A stretch of 64,000 nucleotides of DNA from Empedobacter falsenii. GTDB taxonomy: Bacteria > Bacteroidota > Bacteroidia > Flavobacteriales > Weeksellaceae. The position numbers were made by a program, and so were the translations under genes. The notes under the pieces were generated by a model, which made no database searches, was not told the origin of the DNA, and worked only from the letters and a program-made list of their open reading frames with translations. The stretch spans positions 2,351,001-2,415,000 of the forward strand of contig NZ_CP040908.1 in the NCBI RefSeq assembly GCF_013488205.1. The letters are read 5' to 3'. Positions 37,316 to 46,672 of the stretch are shown here, piece by piece (position 1 is the stretch's first letter; each line of letters starts with the position of its first letter).

Positions 37316-39082
37316 TTAGTTACATGCATTATTTAAACAATCCCAATTATCTCCATTATATAATTTGACACATTTATCTGTCTCATCATAAGCAATCATT
37401 CCTTCTATAGGTGCCTTTATATCTGTAACAACATTTTTCACACGAGTAATCACCATTCCCTTCGTATTAGAATCCAAAACAAGTGCTCCATTAGGAATTT
37501 CGGATGGCCAATTAGGACTAACAATTGTATTCGTAGATATTCCTACTTTAGTAGTTCCAGTAGGTGTTCCTGTTTGTGGCGCTTTAGTACACGGACAAAC
37601 TACTTTTTTTAATCCACTTCCATAACCAGACATACTAGTAGCTCCAATTACTTTTTGTGTAGCTTTAACTGTATTATCAATATTTGTATTCCATGTGATT
37701 GAATTAAATGCTGCATTAATTGTTGTACTACCAGATATTTTACCAAAGAATCTCATCTCATACAACTTCTTATCAGCATTAGATTTTCTAGCTAATAATG
37801 TTAACACTCCAAGCTCCGAGATCTTCACTCGAATAATTGGGAAATTTTTATCTCCAATAATATCGTAAATCTGTTCAACACCTGAAGTTACTCCGTGTCT
37901 ACTTCCATCTAAGAACTCAACATTTTGTTTCGATCCACTTACCTGAAAATCTATTTCTTCATTTGCTAAATCAGTACCGTTAATATTTAACATAAATGAA
38001 TTATCTAATGTGTAAATATCAAATTGAAAACCATAATCTGTTGCAGGCATTGTAAAAGTTTGAGCACCTCCATTTGCGACACTAAAGTCTGATCCTTTTA
38101 CAGTAGTTGTACAAGGCGGTATATTAATCTTAATCGTTTTAGGAATCGATGTTCCAGGAGATGCTACTCCATTTAAAGTATAATTATCTTGGATAGTATA
38201 TTCTATTGTTGCTTGTCCTTCAAAACCTAAAGAAGGCATAAAAGTAACAAAGCCATTAACATCAGCAGTCCACGTTCCTTTAGCATCTGTATATGTACTT
38301 TGTATCCCTGGCGTATTAACATCCAAGTCAATTGTGTTCTTCTGTATAGATTGTTTATCATCATATTCTACAGCTTTGCTAGCTACATCAATTGTAACTG
38401 GTTGATCTTTTAACCTTCCAGATTCTACAAAATTTTCACCTACAGGTAATGTATTTAACGCATTCAACGTCACAGAAATATTTACCGATTCATACGATGA
38501 AGTACTTGCATTAAAACCAGGATAAAATTTAAGTGGCATAGAAGCACTTTGTGCCTTAAAAACTAAACGATTTGTTCCCCATTTGCCATCTACATCTTTA
38601 CTTATTTGAGTGACATTAACTCGTGGATAAGTACCAACCTGAAAATCAAATTTATCAATATATGTAGGACTATATCTACCACCGCCATTCAAATTATTAG
38701 AAGCTAATGCAGTCAATGAATAAATGACAACTTCATAATCTCTTCCAACTGTCAACCCTGTCATCATAGTTTGTATTGCTTCTTCTCCAGCTTTTGTCCC
38801 AACATCTCGTATTGTAATCCAGCTTGTATGATTATTGGGAGGCAAAGGAAGCGGGGACTTACTCCATGCTGCTCCTCCACCAGCGGTATCTGTTCCTGCT
38901 ACAATTGTCGCTGTAGAGATATCTGGTGTGCCTGTTATTAATGTCCAACCACTTGGGACGCAAATACCACAAGGAGTGGGTTTGGTGGAACTTCCATTTG
39001 AAGCAGGTATTCCAACTTGGGCATAAGTAGTCCCAAAGAAAGCTAAGGTAAAACCTAAACTTACTAACCATTTAATTTTCAT
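37316..39082 (-). CDS. Large secreted surface protein, adhesin-like
   Basis: 588 residues from the ATG at 39082, where the signal peptide KIKWLVSLGFTLAFFGTTYA begins; an in-frame ATG 18 codons earlier lacks signal-like sequence. The N-terminal third looks like a beta-sandwich domain, followed by a Cadherin/Ig-like stretch (GTWTADVNGFVTFMPSLGFEG) and a final module VLDSNTKGMVITRVKNV ... MIAYDETDKCVKLYNG, shared with the next gene. CxxC pairs (CGIC, CPC) occur. Likely an exported cell-surface protein; ligand unknown. The next gene follows at once. Confidence 0.65.
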   Translation of the reverse strand: MKIKWLVSLGFTLAFFGTTYAQVGIPASNGSSTKPTPCGICVPSGWTLITGTPDISTATIVAGTDTAGGGAAWSKSPLPLPPNNHTSWITIRDVGTKAGEEAIQTMMTGLTVGRDYEVVIYSLTALASNNLNGGGRYSPTYIDKFDFQVGTYPRVNVTQISKDVDGKWGTNRLVFKAQSASMPLKFYPGFNASTSSYESVNISVTLNALNTLPVGENFVESGRLKDQPVTIDVASKAVEYDDKQSIQKNTIDLDVNTPGIQSTYTDAKGTWTADVNGFVTFMPSLGFEGQATIEYTIQDNYTLNGVASPGTSIPKTIKINIPPCTTTVKGSDFSVANGGAQTFTMPATDYGFQFDIYTLDNSFMLNINGTDLANEEIDFQVSGSKQNVEFLDGSRHGVTSGVEQIYDIIGDKNFPIIRVKISELGVLTLLARKSNADKKLYEMRFFGKISGSTTINAAFNSITWNTNIDNTVKATQKVIGATSMSGYGSGLKKVVCPCTKAPQTGTPTGTTKVGISTNTIVSPNWPSEIPNGALVLDSNTKGMVITRVKNVVTDIKAPIEGMIAYDETDKCVKLYNGDNWDCLNNACN

Positions 39083-39336
39083 AAAATTCAATCTATCATC
39101 AATTATCAGGTAGTAGTAAGTTCGAAAGAAACGCAAATTTATTCAAATAAGGATAAATCGATCCTTCTATATTAATTATTTTTCTAAATAATGCTAATTT
39201 AAAAGCATTCTAAAATTATCAATAAACCTATGTAAGAATGATTTACTCTTAAAAAATAAATTCCACAATCACCCTAAATGTATCATTAAAGAGATAAAGA
39301 ATTTGAGATTTTTGGGTAAGTTAAATATAAAATTCA

Positions 39337-39774
39337 TCAATCAACTTTCGTAATCTGAAACGACTTTCCATTCATTTCGAACGAATCTTTTTCCGATTTT
39401 CCAACCAAGATTTTAGCCAAAGGGGTTTGAGTTGATAGAATAAATATCTTTTTATTCTCGAAAATAATTTCTCCAAAACTACATGCCATACAGAAATTTC
39501 CCATCGTAGTTTCAACATAACTTCCTAAACCAATGGTTTTGTTCTCCACAATTTTTATTTTAGAAAAGATGTCTTGCTGAATCAAGACTTCATTCAATTG
39601 GTTTTGAATTCGAGTAATTTCCTGTTGCATCATTTCGCGCGATGTTTCATATTTATCGCCCATACTACTTTTGGTATCGTTGTTAGAGGCGCGTAAATCG
39701 TCAATCAAACCATTCAAATACGTTATTTTATCTTCGATTTGTTGTGCTATAAATTGATATAATTCTGCTTTCAT
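39337..39774 (-). CDS. GreA/GreB-type transcription elongation factor-like protein
   Basis: 145 residues from the ATG at 39774; a TTG three codons earlier is possible. An N-terminal coiled coil (about 5-70, with SSMGDKYETSREMMQQE) is followed by a small FKBP-like C-terminal domain (GSYVETTMGNFCMAC ... PLAKILVGKSEKDSF), the GreA/GreB layout. Short Gre-like proteins of this kind are frequent in Flavobacteriia; whether it rescues backtracked polymerase is unknown. Directly follows the MFS gene (stop at 39784) and is probably cotranscribed. Confidence 0.75.
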   Translation of the reverse strand: MKAELYQFIAQQIEDKITYLNGLIDDLRASNNDTKSSMGDKYETSREMMQQEITRIQNQLNEVLIQQDIFSKIKIVENKTIGLGSYVETTMGNFCMACSFGEIIFENKKIFILSTQTPLAKILVGKSEKDSFEMNGKSFQITKVD

Positions 39775-39783
39775 TTCTTTCAA

Positions 39784-40974
39784 TTAAATTGTTTGAGGCT
39801 TATTCTTAAATTTCAGCATATAAATGGTTCCCAAAAGACAGATAAATGCCGAAACATAAATCACCATCGGAATGCGATCCAAATAATCCTGAAAATACCA
39901 ACCCGCACACAGTGCTCCAAGCCCTATCCCCGCTTCCATCGCAATATACATTGTTGCCATCGCCTTTCCACGTTCATCAGGTTTACTAAAATCTATCGTC
40001 CAAGCATTTAGTGCAGGAGAAAGAATTCCTGTTGAAATTCCATACATCAAACCACCTAAAATCAACCCTATTTTTGCATCAATAGAAGCTAAAAGCACCA
40101 ATGCAACAATCAATAAAACCAATCCTAATTTTATCACCAACACACGCCCTTTTTGGTCAGATATCTTACCTGCAAAGAAACGAACCATCATCGATGATAT
40201 TGTAAACACGATAAAGAAAACTCCTTTGTTTTGAAAACCTAAATGTTCAGTCCAATCTGGAATTAACGTCAATATAGAACCATAAGCGACATAGGAAAGA
40301 AACGTAATCAACGCCGCTGGTAAAGCTTCTTTTGCAAAAACATCTTGTTTCGAAATCTTTAGTAATCCGAACGAAAACTTCTGTTTATTTTGTAAGGTTT
40401 CTTTCATATTGAATAAAATCAATATTGACAATAATGCAAAAAACGAAGATGTAAAAAACATCACATTAATCGATGAATATAATGTAATTGTACTTCCCAA
40501 TGCAGGTCCAATTGCCATTCCGATACTGAAACAAATTCCGTGCAAGCCCAATGCTTCGCCCCAACGTTCGCGCGGAATAATATCCGCAATGTAAGCTGCT
40601 GTTGCAGTAGGTTTAAAACCTGTCGAAAAGCCGTGTACTAATCTCAAAAATAAAAAGCCTGAAACGGTTGTTAAAACAGGATACAAAATTCCGCATACAA
40701 AACAGACAATAGAACCAACTGCCATGATAGGCACACGTCCCACTTTATCTGTTAATTTCCCACTAAAAGGTCTCGAAATTCCCGCAGTCAGTGTAAATAA
40801 TGCAATAATAAATCCTTTGTATTCTGCTCCTCCCATACTACTTAAATAAGCTGGTAACTCGGGAATCATCATATTGAAACTCGCTGAAAACAACAACGAA
40901 CTCAAACACATTAAAATAAAATGGAGATTATAAACGGGATCTGAATTTAATTTTTTCTTGATGGCAGAAAACAT
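39784..40974 (-). CDS. MFS transporter
   Basis: 396 residues with twelve predicted membrane segments. The loop 2-3 motif GKLTDKVGRVPIM near residue 75 and its second-half counterpart GKISDQKGRVLVIK near 265 are both present, typical of drug/H+ antiporter-type major facilitator proteins. Exported substrate cannot be told. It heads a two-gene unit with the GreA-like gene. Confidence 0.88.
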   Translation of the reverse strand: MFSAIKKKLNSDPVYNLHFILMCLSSLLFSASFNMMIPELPAYLSSMGGAEYKGFIIALFTLTAGISRPFSGKLTDKVGRVPIMAVGSIVCFVCGILYPVLTTVSGFLFLRLVHGFSTGFKPTATAAYIADIIPRERWGEALGLHGICFSIGMAIGPALGSTITLYSSINVMFFTSSFFALLSILILFNMKETLQNKQKFSFGLLKISKQDVFAKEALPAALITFLSYVAYGSILTLIPDWTEHLGFQNKGVFFIVFTISSMMVRFFAGKISDQKGRVLVIKLGLVLLIVALVLLASIDAKIGLILGGLMYGISTGILSPALNAWTIDFSKPDERGKAMATMYIAMEAGIGLGALCAGWYFQDYLDRIPMVIYVSAFICLLGTIYMLKFKNKPQTI

Positions 40975-41268
40975 AACGGATTTTTTGCAAAGGTAATTTA
41001 TCTCAACCGAAACAAACTACACAATCCAAAAAGTATTACTTGTTACAAAAAAACGCTTACATCATTCAACATTGTTAGTCGATAGTTCACTGATTATATT
41101 AATGAAATTTCCTATTTCTGAACTACTAAGATGATGTGAAAATAACTTCTACATTAGAATACAGTTAAAATACCTTATTGTATTTAATTACTTACTAAAC
41201 AATTCTTATTTTAGCTTTATCAATTCTACTACCCTAAAAAACGATCTAACCAACTATTATTTTCAAGC
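40975..41268. other. Divergent intergenic region of MFS and AraC genes
   Basis: 294 bp of AT-rich sequence. It must hold promoters for both genes; TATTTTAG near 41207-41214 is a possible -7 element for the AraC gene. No repeat, palindrome or small open frame stands out. Confidence 0.4.
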
Positions 41269-42144
41269 ATGAAAAACTATGAAAATCTAAAAGAGACCTT
41301 GTCTTTTTATGGCGTAAATTGTAATAAACTATATTATATCTCATCAGGAAATCCAATTTTTGCGTTTCCTGAAAGATCATTTCGAATCGACTTTTATGCA
41401 TTTTGTATTTGTTTATCTGGCTCAATAGAAGTTGAGATAGATTCTCAGAAATATTGTATTACTCAAAATGAATTCTTAATTTCTGCTCCTTCTACTGTTT
41501 TGAAAATTCTAGATACTAGCTCTAATTTCAGAATGAAATTGTTATTTTTTGAGAAAAATTTTCTCCTTAAAAACATTTCTAATCCTTTCTTTATTGATAA
41601 ACTTAATTTGTTTACACATCAAAACTTTACAGTTTGTAAGGCAAATAAAAAAGAAGTGAATCATCTTTTTATGCTAATCAATTATCTTCAAGAGCAACGA
41701 GAAAGAAATGTTTTGTTCTTAGAAGATATTATTCGATCTATTATTTTTACTTTACTACTTGAATCTGCCTCTATAATTGCTGAACAATATTCAAAAGAAA
41801 ATAAAAATCATTCTCGCGAAATCAACACTCTATTTTGTAAGTTTACACAACTTGTACAAGAAAATGTTATCGCTCACAAAGACGTACAGTTTTATGCAGA
41901 TCAATTATTTATTACAAATAAATATTTGATTCACCTTGTAAAAAAAGCAACTAAGAAAACTCCACATGTTATTATTGACGAATATTTATTAAAAGAAGCG
42001 TATGTTTTGCTTGGTTATTCAGAGAAAACAATTGTCCAAATAGCATTAGATCTAGGTTTCAACTCTTCTTCATCTTTTGGTCGGTTTTTTAAAAAATACA
42101 CTTCTATTTCACCTCAACAATATAGAAAACAACAACATATATAA
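41269..42144 (+). CDS. AraC-family transcriptional regulator, probable ohyA activator
   Basis: 291 residues. The N-terminal half is a cupin-like sensing domain (SIEVEIDSQKYCITQNEFL), and the C-terminal 100 residues hold two helix-turn-helix motifs (DVQFYADQLFITNKYLIHLV near residue 205 and IVQIALDLGFNSSSSFGRFF near 258) ending in SPQQYRKQQ. The gene stands directly upstream of oleate hydratase, and the gap between them has two GGGATAC boxes one double helical turn apart, so it most likely controls that gene. Ligand unknown; a fatty acid is a natural guess. Confidence 0.88.
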   Translation: MKNYENLKETLSFYGVNCNKLYYISSGNPIFAFPERSFRIDFYAFCICLSGSIEVEIDSQKYCITQNEFLISAPSTVLKILDTSSNFRMKLLFFEKNFLLKNISNPFFIDKLNLFTHQNFTVCKANKKEVNHLFMLINYLQEQRERNVLFLEDIIRSIIFTLLLESASIIAEQYSKENKNHSREINTLFCKFTQLVQENVIAHKDVQFYADQLFITNKYLIHLVKKATKKTPHVIIDEYLLKEAYVLLGYSEKTIVQIALDLGFNSSSSFGRFFKKYTSISPQQYRKQQHI

Positions 42145-42151
42145 AAAAAGA

Positions 42152-42184
42152 AATTTGGGATACAAATGACGAATTTCGGGATAC
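42152..42184 (+). promoter_or_regulatory. Direct repeats upstream of oleate hydratase, likely AraC site
   Basis: AATTTGGGATAC (42152-42163) and AATTTCGGGATAC (42172-42184); the GGGATAC parts start at 42157 and 42178, exactly 21 bp apart, the usual spacing of paired AraC half-sites on one helix face. The second repeat runs into TACTTTAG (42182-42189), a candidate -7 element. Confidence 0.55.
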
Positions 42185-42237
42185 TTTAGAAAAATAATAA
42201 AGCGTAATTTTATTCTAGAATCTTAAAATAAATAATT

Positions 42238-44187
42238 ATGAATAAAGTTACTTCAAAATTTGACAACGTTTTAAATCATTCTACTATCTACGGAAATATT
42301 GATCATCAACCAGATGCGAGTAAAGAAACGCCAAGAAACACTCCAGAAAAATCTTATCCTTTCTCTGATCAAATAGGAAATTACCAACGCAATAAAGGAA
42401 TTCCTACAAAATCTTATAAGGACAGTAAGGTATATATTGTAGGAAGTGGTATTGCAGGTTTAGCTACTGCCTATTATTTTATTAGAGACGGACATTTCAC
42501 TCCAGAGAACATCACATTTATAGAACAACTTCAGGTCGAAGGAGGTTCGTTAGATGGAGCTGGAAATGCAAAAGATGGTTACATAATTCGAGGAGGTCGA
42601 GAAATGGATTGTACCTACGAGAATTTATGGGACATCTTCCAAGACATTCCTGCATTAGAGTTACCAGAACCTTATAGTGTTTTAGACGAATATAGATTAG
42701 TAAATGATAATGATTCTAATTATTCTATTGCACGTTTAATTCATGAAAAAGGGAAAGTAAAAGACTTTAGTAAATTTGGTTTGAATAAGAAAGATCAATT
42801 AGCTATTATCAAACTTTTGTTGAAGAAAAAAGAAGAATTGGACGACATAACGATTGAAGATTATTTTAATCAATCTTTCTTAGAAAGTAATTTCTGGACA
42901 TTTTGGCGTACAATGTTTGCCTTTGAGAATTGGCATAGTTTACTAGAGTTCAAATTATATATGCATCGCTTTTTACATGCGATTGATGGTTTAAATGATC
43001 TTTCTTCATTGGTATTTCCTAAATACAATCAATACGACACTTTTGTTACGCCATTAGGTAAATGGTTAAAAGAAAAAGGAGTAAAAATTCAGTTAAATAC
43101 ACTAGTTAAAGATTTAGATTTATTAATTAATACAGAAGGAAAAGTAGTCAAAGGAATTATAACAGAACAAGATGGACAAGATGTAATTATTCCTGTCACA
43201 CCAAATGATTATGTTATTGTAACTACTGGTTCCATGACAGAAGATACTGCGTATGGAGATAATACAACAGCTCCAGTCTTAGCGATAGATAATAATACAA
43301 GTGGTCAAAGTGCAGGATGGAAACTATGGAAAAACCTTTCTGCCAAATCTCCTATTTTTGGTCGTCCAGAAAAATTTTGCGGGAATATTGAAAAATCTTC
43401 ATGGGAATCTGTTACTTTAACTTGTAAACCTTCTGCGTTAGTAGAAAAACTAAAAGAATATTCTGTTAATGATCCATATTCAGGTCAAACGGTTACAGGC
43501 GGAATTATTACCATTACAGATTCTAATTGGTTAATGAGTTTTACGTGTAATCGTCAACCACATTTTCCTACACAACCAGATGATATTTTAGTTCTTTGGG
43601 TTTATGCATTATTTATGGATAAAGAAGGAAACTACATCAAGAAAACAATGCCTACTTGTACAGGAAACGAAATCCTAACAGAATTATGTTATCATTTAGG
43701 AATTGAAGACCAAATAGACGACGTTATAGAGAATACAATCACTCGTTCTGCTTATATGCCTTACATCACATCTATGTTTATGCCTAGAGCAAAAGGAGAT
43801 CGCCCACAAGTAGTTCCAGCTGAGTGTAAGAATCTAGGTTTAGTTGGTCAATTTGTAGAAACCAATAACGATGTAGTTTTCACAATGGAAAGTTCTGTTC
43901 GTACCGCACGTATTGCAGTTTATGAATTACTTAATTTAAATAAGCAAGTTCCAGACATTAATCCATTACAATACGACATTCGTCATTTATTAAAAGCAAC
44001 TAAAACGTTGAACGATGATAAACCATTTATGGGTGAAGGTTTATTGAATAAAGTTTTAAAAGGAACTTATTTTGAACATATTCTACCTATTGGATCAGAT
44101 TCATCACAAGAGGAAGAAGAAAAAGAATCTTTTCTATTAGAACAATTTGGTAAATTCAAAGAATGGGTAGGACATTTTAGAGGTTAA
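42238..44187 (+). CDS. ohyA: Oleate hydratase
   Basis: 649 residues. FAD-binding Rossmann motif [20 protein letters not shown] near residue 70, then [20 protein letters not shown] and [14 protein letters not shown] near 120, all typical of the myosin cross-reactive antigen family. The enzyme adds water to the cis-9 double bond of oleic acid to give 10-hydroxystearate, with FAD in a structural role, at the inner face of the membrane. It follows the AraC gene and a paired repeat, and ends in a strong terminator. Likely a fatty-acid detoxification gene. Secure call. Confidence 0.96.
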   Translation: MNKVTSKFDNVLNHSTIYGNIDHQPDASKETPRNTPEKSYPFSDQIGNYQRNKGIPTKSYKDSKVYIVGSGIAGLATAYYFIRDGHFTPENITFIEQLQVEGGSLDGAGNAKDGYIIRGGREMDCTYENLWDIFQDIPALELPEPYSVLDEYRLVNDNDSNYSIARLIHEKGKVKDFSKFGLNKKDQLAIIKLLLKKKEELDDITIEDYFNQSFLESNFWTFWRTMFAFENWHSLLEFKLYMHRFLHAIDGLNDLSSLVFPKYNQYDTFVTPLGKWLKEKGVKIQLNTLVKDLDLLINTEGKVVKGIITEQDGQDVIIPVTPNDYVIVTTGSMTEDTAYGDNTTAPVLAIDNNTSGQSAGWKLWKNLSAKSPIFGRPEKFCGNIEKSSWESVTLTCKPSALVEKLKEYSVNDPYSGQTVTGGIITITDSNWLMSFTCNRQPHFPTQPDDILVLWVYALFMDKEGNYIKKTMPTCTGNEILTELCYHLGIEDQIDDVIENTITRSAYMPYITSMFMPRAKGDRPQVVPAECKNLGLVGQFVETNNDVVFTMESSVRTARIAVYELLNLNKQVPDINPLQYDIRHLLKATKTLNDDKPFMGEGLLNKVLKGTYFEHILPIGSDSSQEEEEKESFLLEQFGKFKEWVGHFRG

Positions 44188-44232
44188 AATCACCCTCAAT
44201 TCAATCCTGAATACCAATACTATAAAACCAAT

Positions 44233-44270
44233 AAAAGCTTCTAAATCTTTAGTGATTTAGAAGCTTTTTG
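44233..44270 (+). terminator. ohyA terminator
   Basis: AAAAGCTTCTAAATC / GATTTAGAAGCTTTTT, 15-bp stem with a 6-nt loop, 45 bp after the stop. Confidence 0.85.
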
Positions 44271-44344
44271 AGTATTACTATATTTTTTTCTATTTAAAAA
44301 CTATACCAGCTTTTATTAATAAATAATTAGCTATAGTGATATTA

Positions 44345-44791
44345 TTATTGAATTATTAAAGGTTTTATTTCAAATTTTGATTCAATATTTTCCTTTAATT
44401 TTAGAAATTCTGTTGTATTCATAATATGCAAATCAACATCAGTTAATCCAAATGGTCCATTTTTCTCAGTAATATATAGTCCATTTTCAAGCTCAATTAT
44501 TGCTTTCTCCATTTCATCAAGTTCATTTTCGAAATATTTAAAATGATAATTAATGATTTTTAAATTTAAAATTAATTCTATTGCTTTAGATTCAACTTTC
44601 CTTGCTAATTCAAACTTTTTTAAAGTTTTACTTTCATTCCATTCTTCTGTTGGAAAGTAAGGAATTTGAATTACTTTATCATTATCAATTTTTATAAAAG
44701 ACTCAAACTCCTGTAATCCATACTCATTTTCTGGGTTATAGCAATATTTTATTTCGGTTATAATTTTTCCAATACTATCAGTCAGGGTCAT
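44345..44791 (-). CDS. Hypothetical protein
   Basis: 148 residues, acidic and helical, with an N-terminal half of beta-like segments (EIKYCYNPENEYGLQEF) and a long helix (about 75-100). No signal peptide, membrane segment or motif I recognise. Stands alone on the minus strand at the beginning of the accessory-looking region. Could be an immunity-like or antitoxin-like small protein, but nothing in it proves this. Confidence 0.55.
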   Translation of the reverse strand: MTLTDSIGKIITEIKYCYNPENEYGLQEFESFIKIDNDKVIQIPYFPTEEWNESKTLKKFELARKVESKAIELILNLKIINYHFKYFENELDEMEKAIIELENGLYITEKNGPFGLTDVDLHIMNTTEFLKLKENIESKFEIKPLIIQ

Positions 44792-44925
44792 TTTACAAAA
44801 TTAAACTTAACAATATTTCTTTACAAAAATAAACAAAATCAGTTTTACAAAAAAGTTGTCATTTCTGCATTTCATTCAACAATACCCCAATATACACACT
44901 ATCTCAACCACTCCCAACACCTCAT

Positions 44926-44955
44926 AAAAAAAGCTCTTATCAAAGAGCTTTTTGG
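44926..44955. terminator. Terminator with AGCTCTTATCAAAGAGCT hairpin
   Basis: AAAAAGCTCTT / AAAGAGCTTTTT, 41 bp beyond the stop of the gene at 44994-45827. The hairpin core GCTCTTATCAAAGAGC recurs at 45901-45916. Confidence 0.8.
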
Positions 44956-44993
44956 GATATTACTAGCTATAATTTGTAAAATTATTACGAATG

Positions 44994-45827
44994 TTATCGG
45001 TTTGATATTGTTTTCTTACTTCTACCACGATATAAAATCAGTAATTTATTCAAACTTCTTATATCCGTATTATAATCGTCAATTAACAAACGTTCTGCAC
45101 CATCTGGGTGATAATAACTTAAGTAATAACTCGTATGTTTTCCTGAACTTTTGCTAATGGCTTCTTCATTATAAATATCGTCCCAATTATAAAAATCTGT
45201 TGATATTGTTTTAATTCCTTTGTCATTAATTATGATTTGAGGTTCTTTGTTAGTTGCCTCTTTATAGTTCTTGTAAGCACAAAACGCACCTGCAATAGAA
45301 AAAATAGAACCAACAGTATAACTATGATCTATTAGAAGCAAATAGACACCAAAACCAAAAGAGATACACATAATCGCCATCTCAACAAAATTTTTACCTT
45401 TTGCATAATAAATAATTGTTTCGTTAGAAATCGTCAAATCATCTTGAAAAACATCTTCTTGATTGAATTTATTTGACAGCGTATTTAATTTTTCTACGTC
45501 TTTTGTAGTACGAATTTCTGTCTTTCCGAAAATACTATTGTCTGAGCAAATTAATTTTTCTTGAATTGCTCGTTTCTTTAGTTCATGAATATTTCTAACA
45601 TTCTCAAAAGCCCAAATTCTCCATTTCGTAATCATAAAACTCCACCATAACCAACTAACAACCATTGCAAAGATAAAACCAACAGGAAATCCCCAAGTAG
45701 GAATAAATTTTTGGCTACCTAAATAAAATGTAATTCCAAAAATCCCAATGGTAATTGCTAAAACAGGATAAGTAATCATTCTATGTCCTTTTGAAATAGC
45801 TTCGTCAACTGTTACAGTTTCGTTCAT
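44994..45827 (-). CDS. Membrane protein of unknown function
   Basis: 277 residues. Four hydrophobic segments in two pairs (about residues 16-36 and 40-62, then 150-168 and 170-187) flank a soluble central region; the C-terminal part contains a stretch like a small PH-type fold (IIINDKGIKTISTDFYNWDD). No enzyme motif seen. Followed by a strong terminator. Not recognised. Confidence 0.6.
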   Translation of the reverse strand: MNETVTVDEAISKGHRMITYPVLAITIGIFGITFYLGSQKFIPTWGFPVGFIFAMVVSWLWWSFMITKWRIWAFENVRNIHELKKRAIQEKLICSDNSIFGKTEIRTTKDVEKLNTLSNKFNQEDVFQDDLTISNETIIYYAKGKNFVEMAIMCISFGFGVYLLLIDHSYTVGSIFSIAGAFCAYKNYKEATNKEPQIIINDKGIKTISTDFYNWDDIYNEEAISKSSGKHTSYYLSYYHPDGAERLLIDDYNTDIRSLNKLLILYRGRSKKTISNR

Positions 45828-45895
45828 AATTTTATCTAAATTTTATCTACAAAACTAATAAACAATATACCAAAATACAAAAACTACCCCCACAA

Positions 45896-45918
45896 AAAAA
45901 GCTCTTATCAAAGAGCCA
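45896..45918 (-). terminator. Hairpin overlapping the end of the HTH gene
   Basis: GCTCTT / AAGAGC core (45901-45916) with an A run at 45894-45900, which is a T run on the minus strand. The hairpin contains the stop codon and last codons of the gene at 45908-46162, as also seen at 1061-1086. Confidence 0.6.
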
Positions 45919-46162
45919 TTTGGTTAAAAAACTGTTTTGGATAATAGAATTTATTTCCAAACTTAATATAAGGAATCTTATTCGTTTTCCTCATCCGATA
46001 CAACGTTTTGTCACTCACGTTAAGCAAACTTTTCAGGTCTGCATTATCATAGAATTTCTGACTTTCTTCTAACAGTAGAAAAGTTTTTTGGAATTCTAGT
46101 AGCAGGAGTTTCATATCCTTCAATGCCTCTCCATCATTTTGTGAAAATAAATCATTTTTCAT
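45908..46162 (-). CDS. Excisionase-like helix-turn-helix protein
   Basis: 84 residues. After an N-terminal helix, NADLKSLLNVSDKTLYRMRK followed by NKIPYIKFGNKFYYPKQ is the winged helix pattern of MerR/excisionase-like HTH_17 proteins of Bacteroidota. Such genes are often carried by integrated elements, but no integrase or mobilisation gene is visible nearby. It may be a leftover of a mobile element or a small stand-alone regulator. Confidence 0.75.
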   Translation of the reverse strand: MKNDLFSQNDGEALKDMKLLLLEFQKTFLLLEESQKFYDNADLKSLLNVSDKTLYRMRKTNKIPYIKFGNKFYYPKQFFNQMAL

Positions 46163-46427
46163 ATATTTAGTTAGGGTTAGGACTAACCAATTTACAACAT
46201 AAACATATAATAACCAAATATTTACAAAACAATAAATATTCCTCTACGCATAATCAAGCTATCTCTTTTCTTCTTGTAGAGTACTCAAATCGATTGTGTT
46301 AGACAATAAACTAGCGTATAGTTGGAATGTTTTAGGATTAAAACCATTAATATAAACGAGGTTCTGTCAGAGTTTTACACCAAGCATAAAGTTCAAAAGA
46401 TAACATATGTCCACTACCCAAAAAAAT

Positions 46428-46552
46428 AACCACATAGAAACATAAAACCAAATGATTTTGTATTGAAATTAGTTGTTTACCTATTCGTATTTTCAACTAA
46501 TCTTTACAAGCCATCATTGCTAAAACTATGTCTCAATGTGGTTAAAATAAAT
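46428..46552. repeat. Palindromic AACCACAT element
   Basis: Left end AACCACATAGAAACATA (46428-46444); right end, read in reverse complement, AACCACATTGAGACATAG (complement of about 46526-46545). An inner pair ATTAGTTG / CAACTAAT adds a second arm. A single left half, AACCACATAGAGACATAG, occurs at 49767-49784. No coding capacity; MITE- or REP-like. Confidence 0.6.
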
Positions 46553-46576
46553 TTGAACAACATTTATAAAATTCTA

Positions 46577-46635
46577 TTTTCGATACAATTTTTCTTCATT
46601 CTTCTACGTCGTTAATTAAAGTATTGTACCGAAAA
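46577..46635. repeat. Inverted repeat related to the TCGATACAA family
   Basis: TTTTCGATACAAT and ATTGTACCGAAAA form a 13-bp inverted repeat with one mismatch around a 33-nt centre. The arm resembles the inner arm of the palindromic repeats at 49521-49639 and 53545-53630. Confidence 0.45.
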
Positions 46636-46672
46636 ATCACTCCAATCAACAAACTGCATTTCATGACTATCC

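Larger units (their letters stand above)
46163..46672. other. Gene-free stretch with palindromic repeat elements
   Basis: 510 bp without a convincing gene. It holds a palindromic element (46428-46552) and an inverted pair TTTTCGATACAAT (46577-46589) / ATTGTACCGAAAA (46623-46635). Nothing else recognised. Confidence 0.5.
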
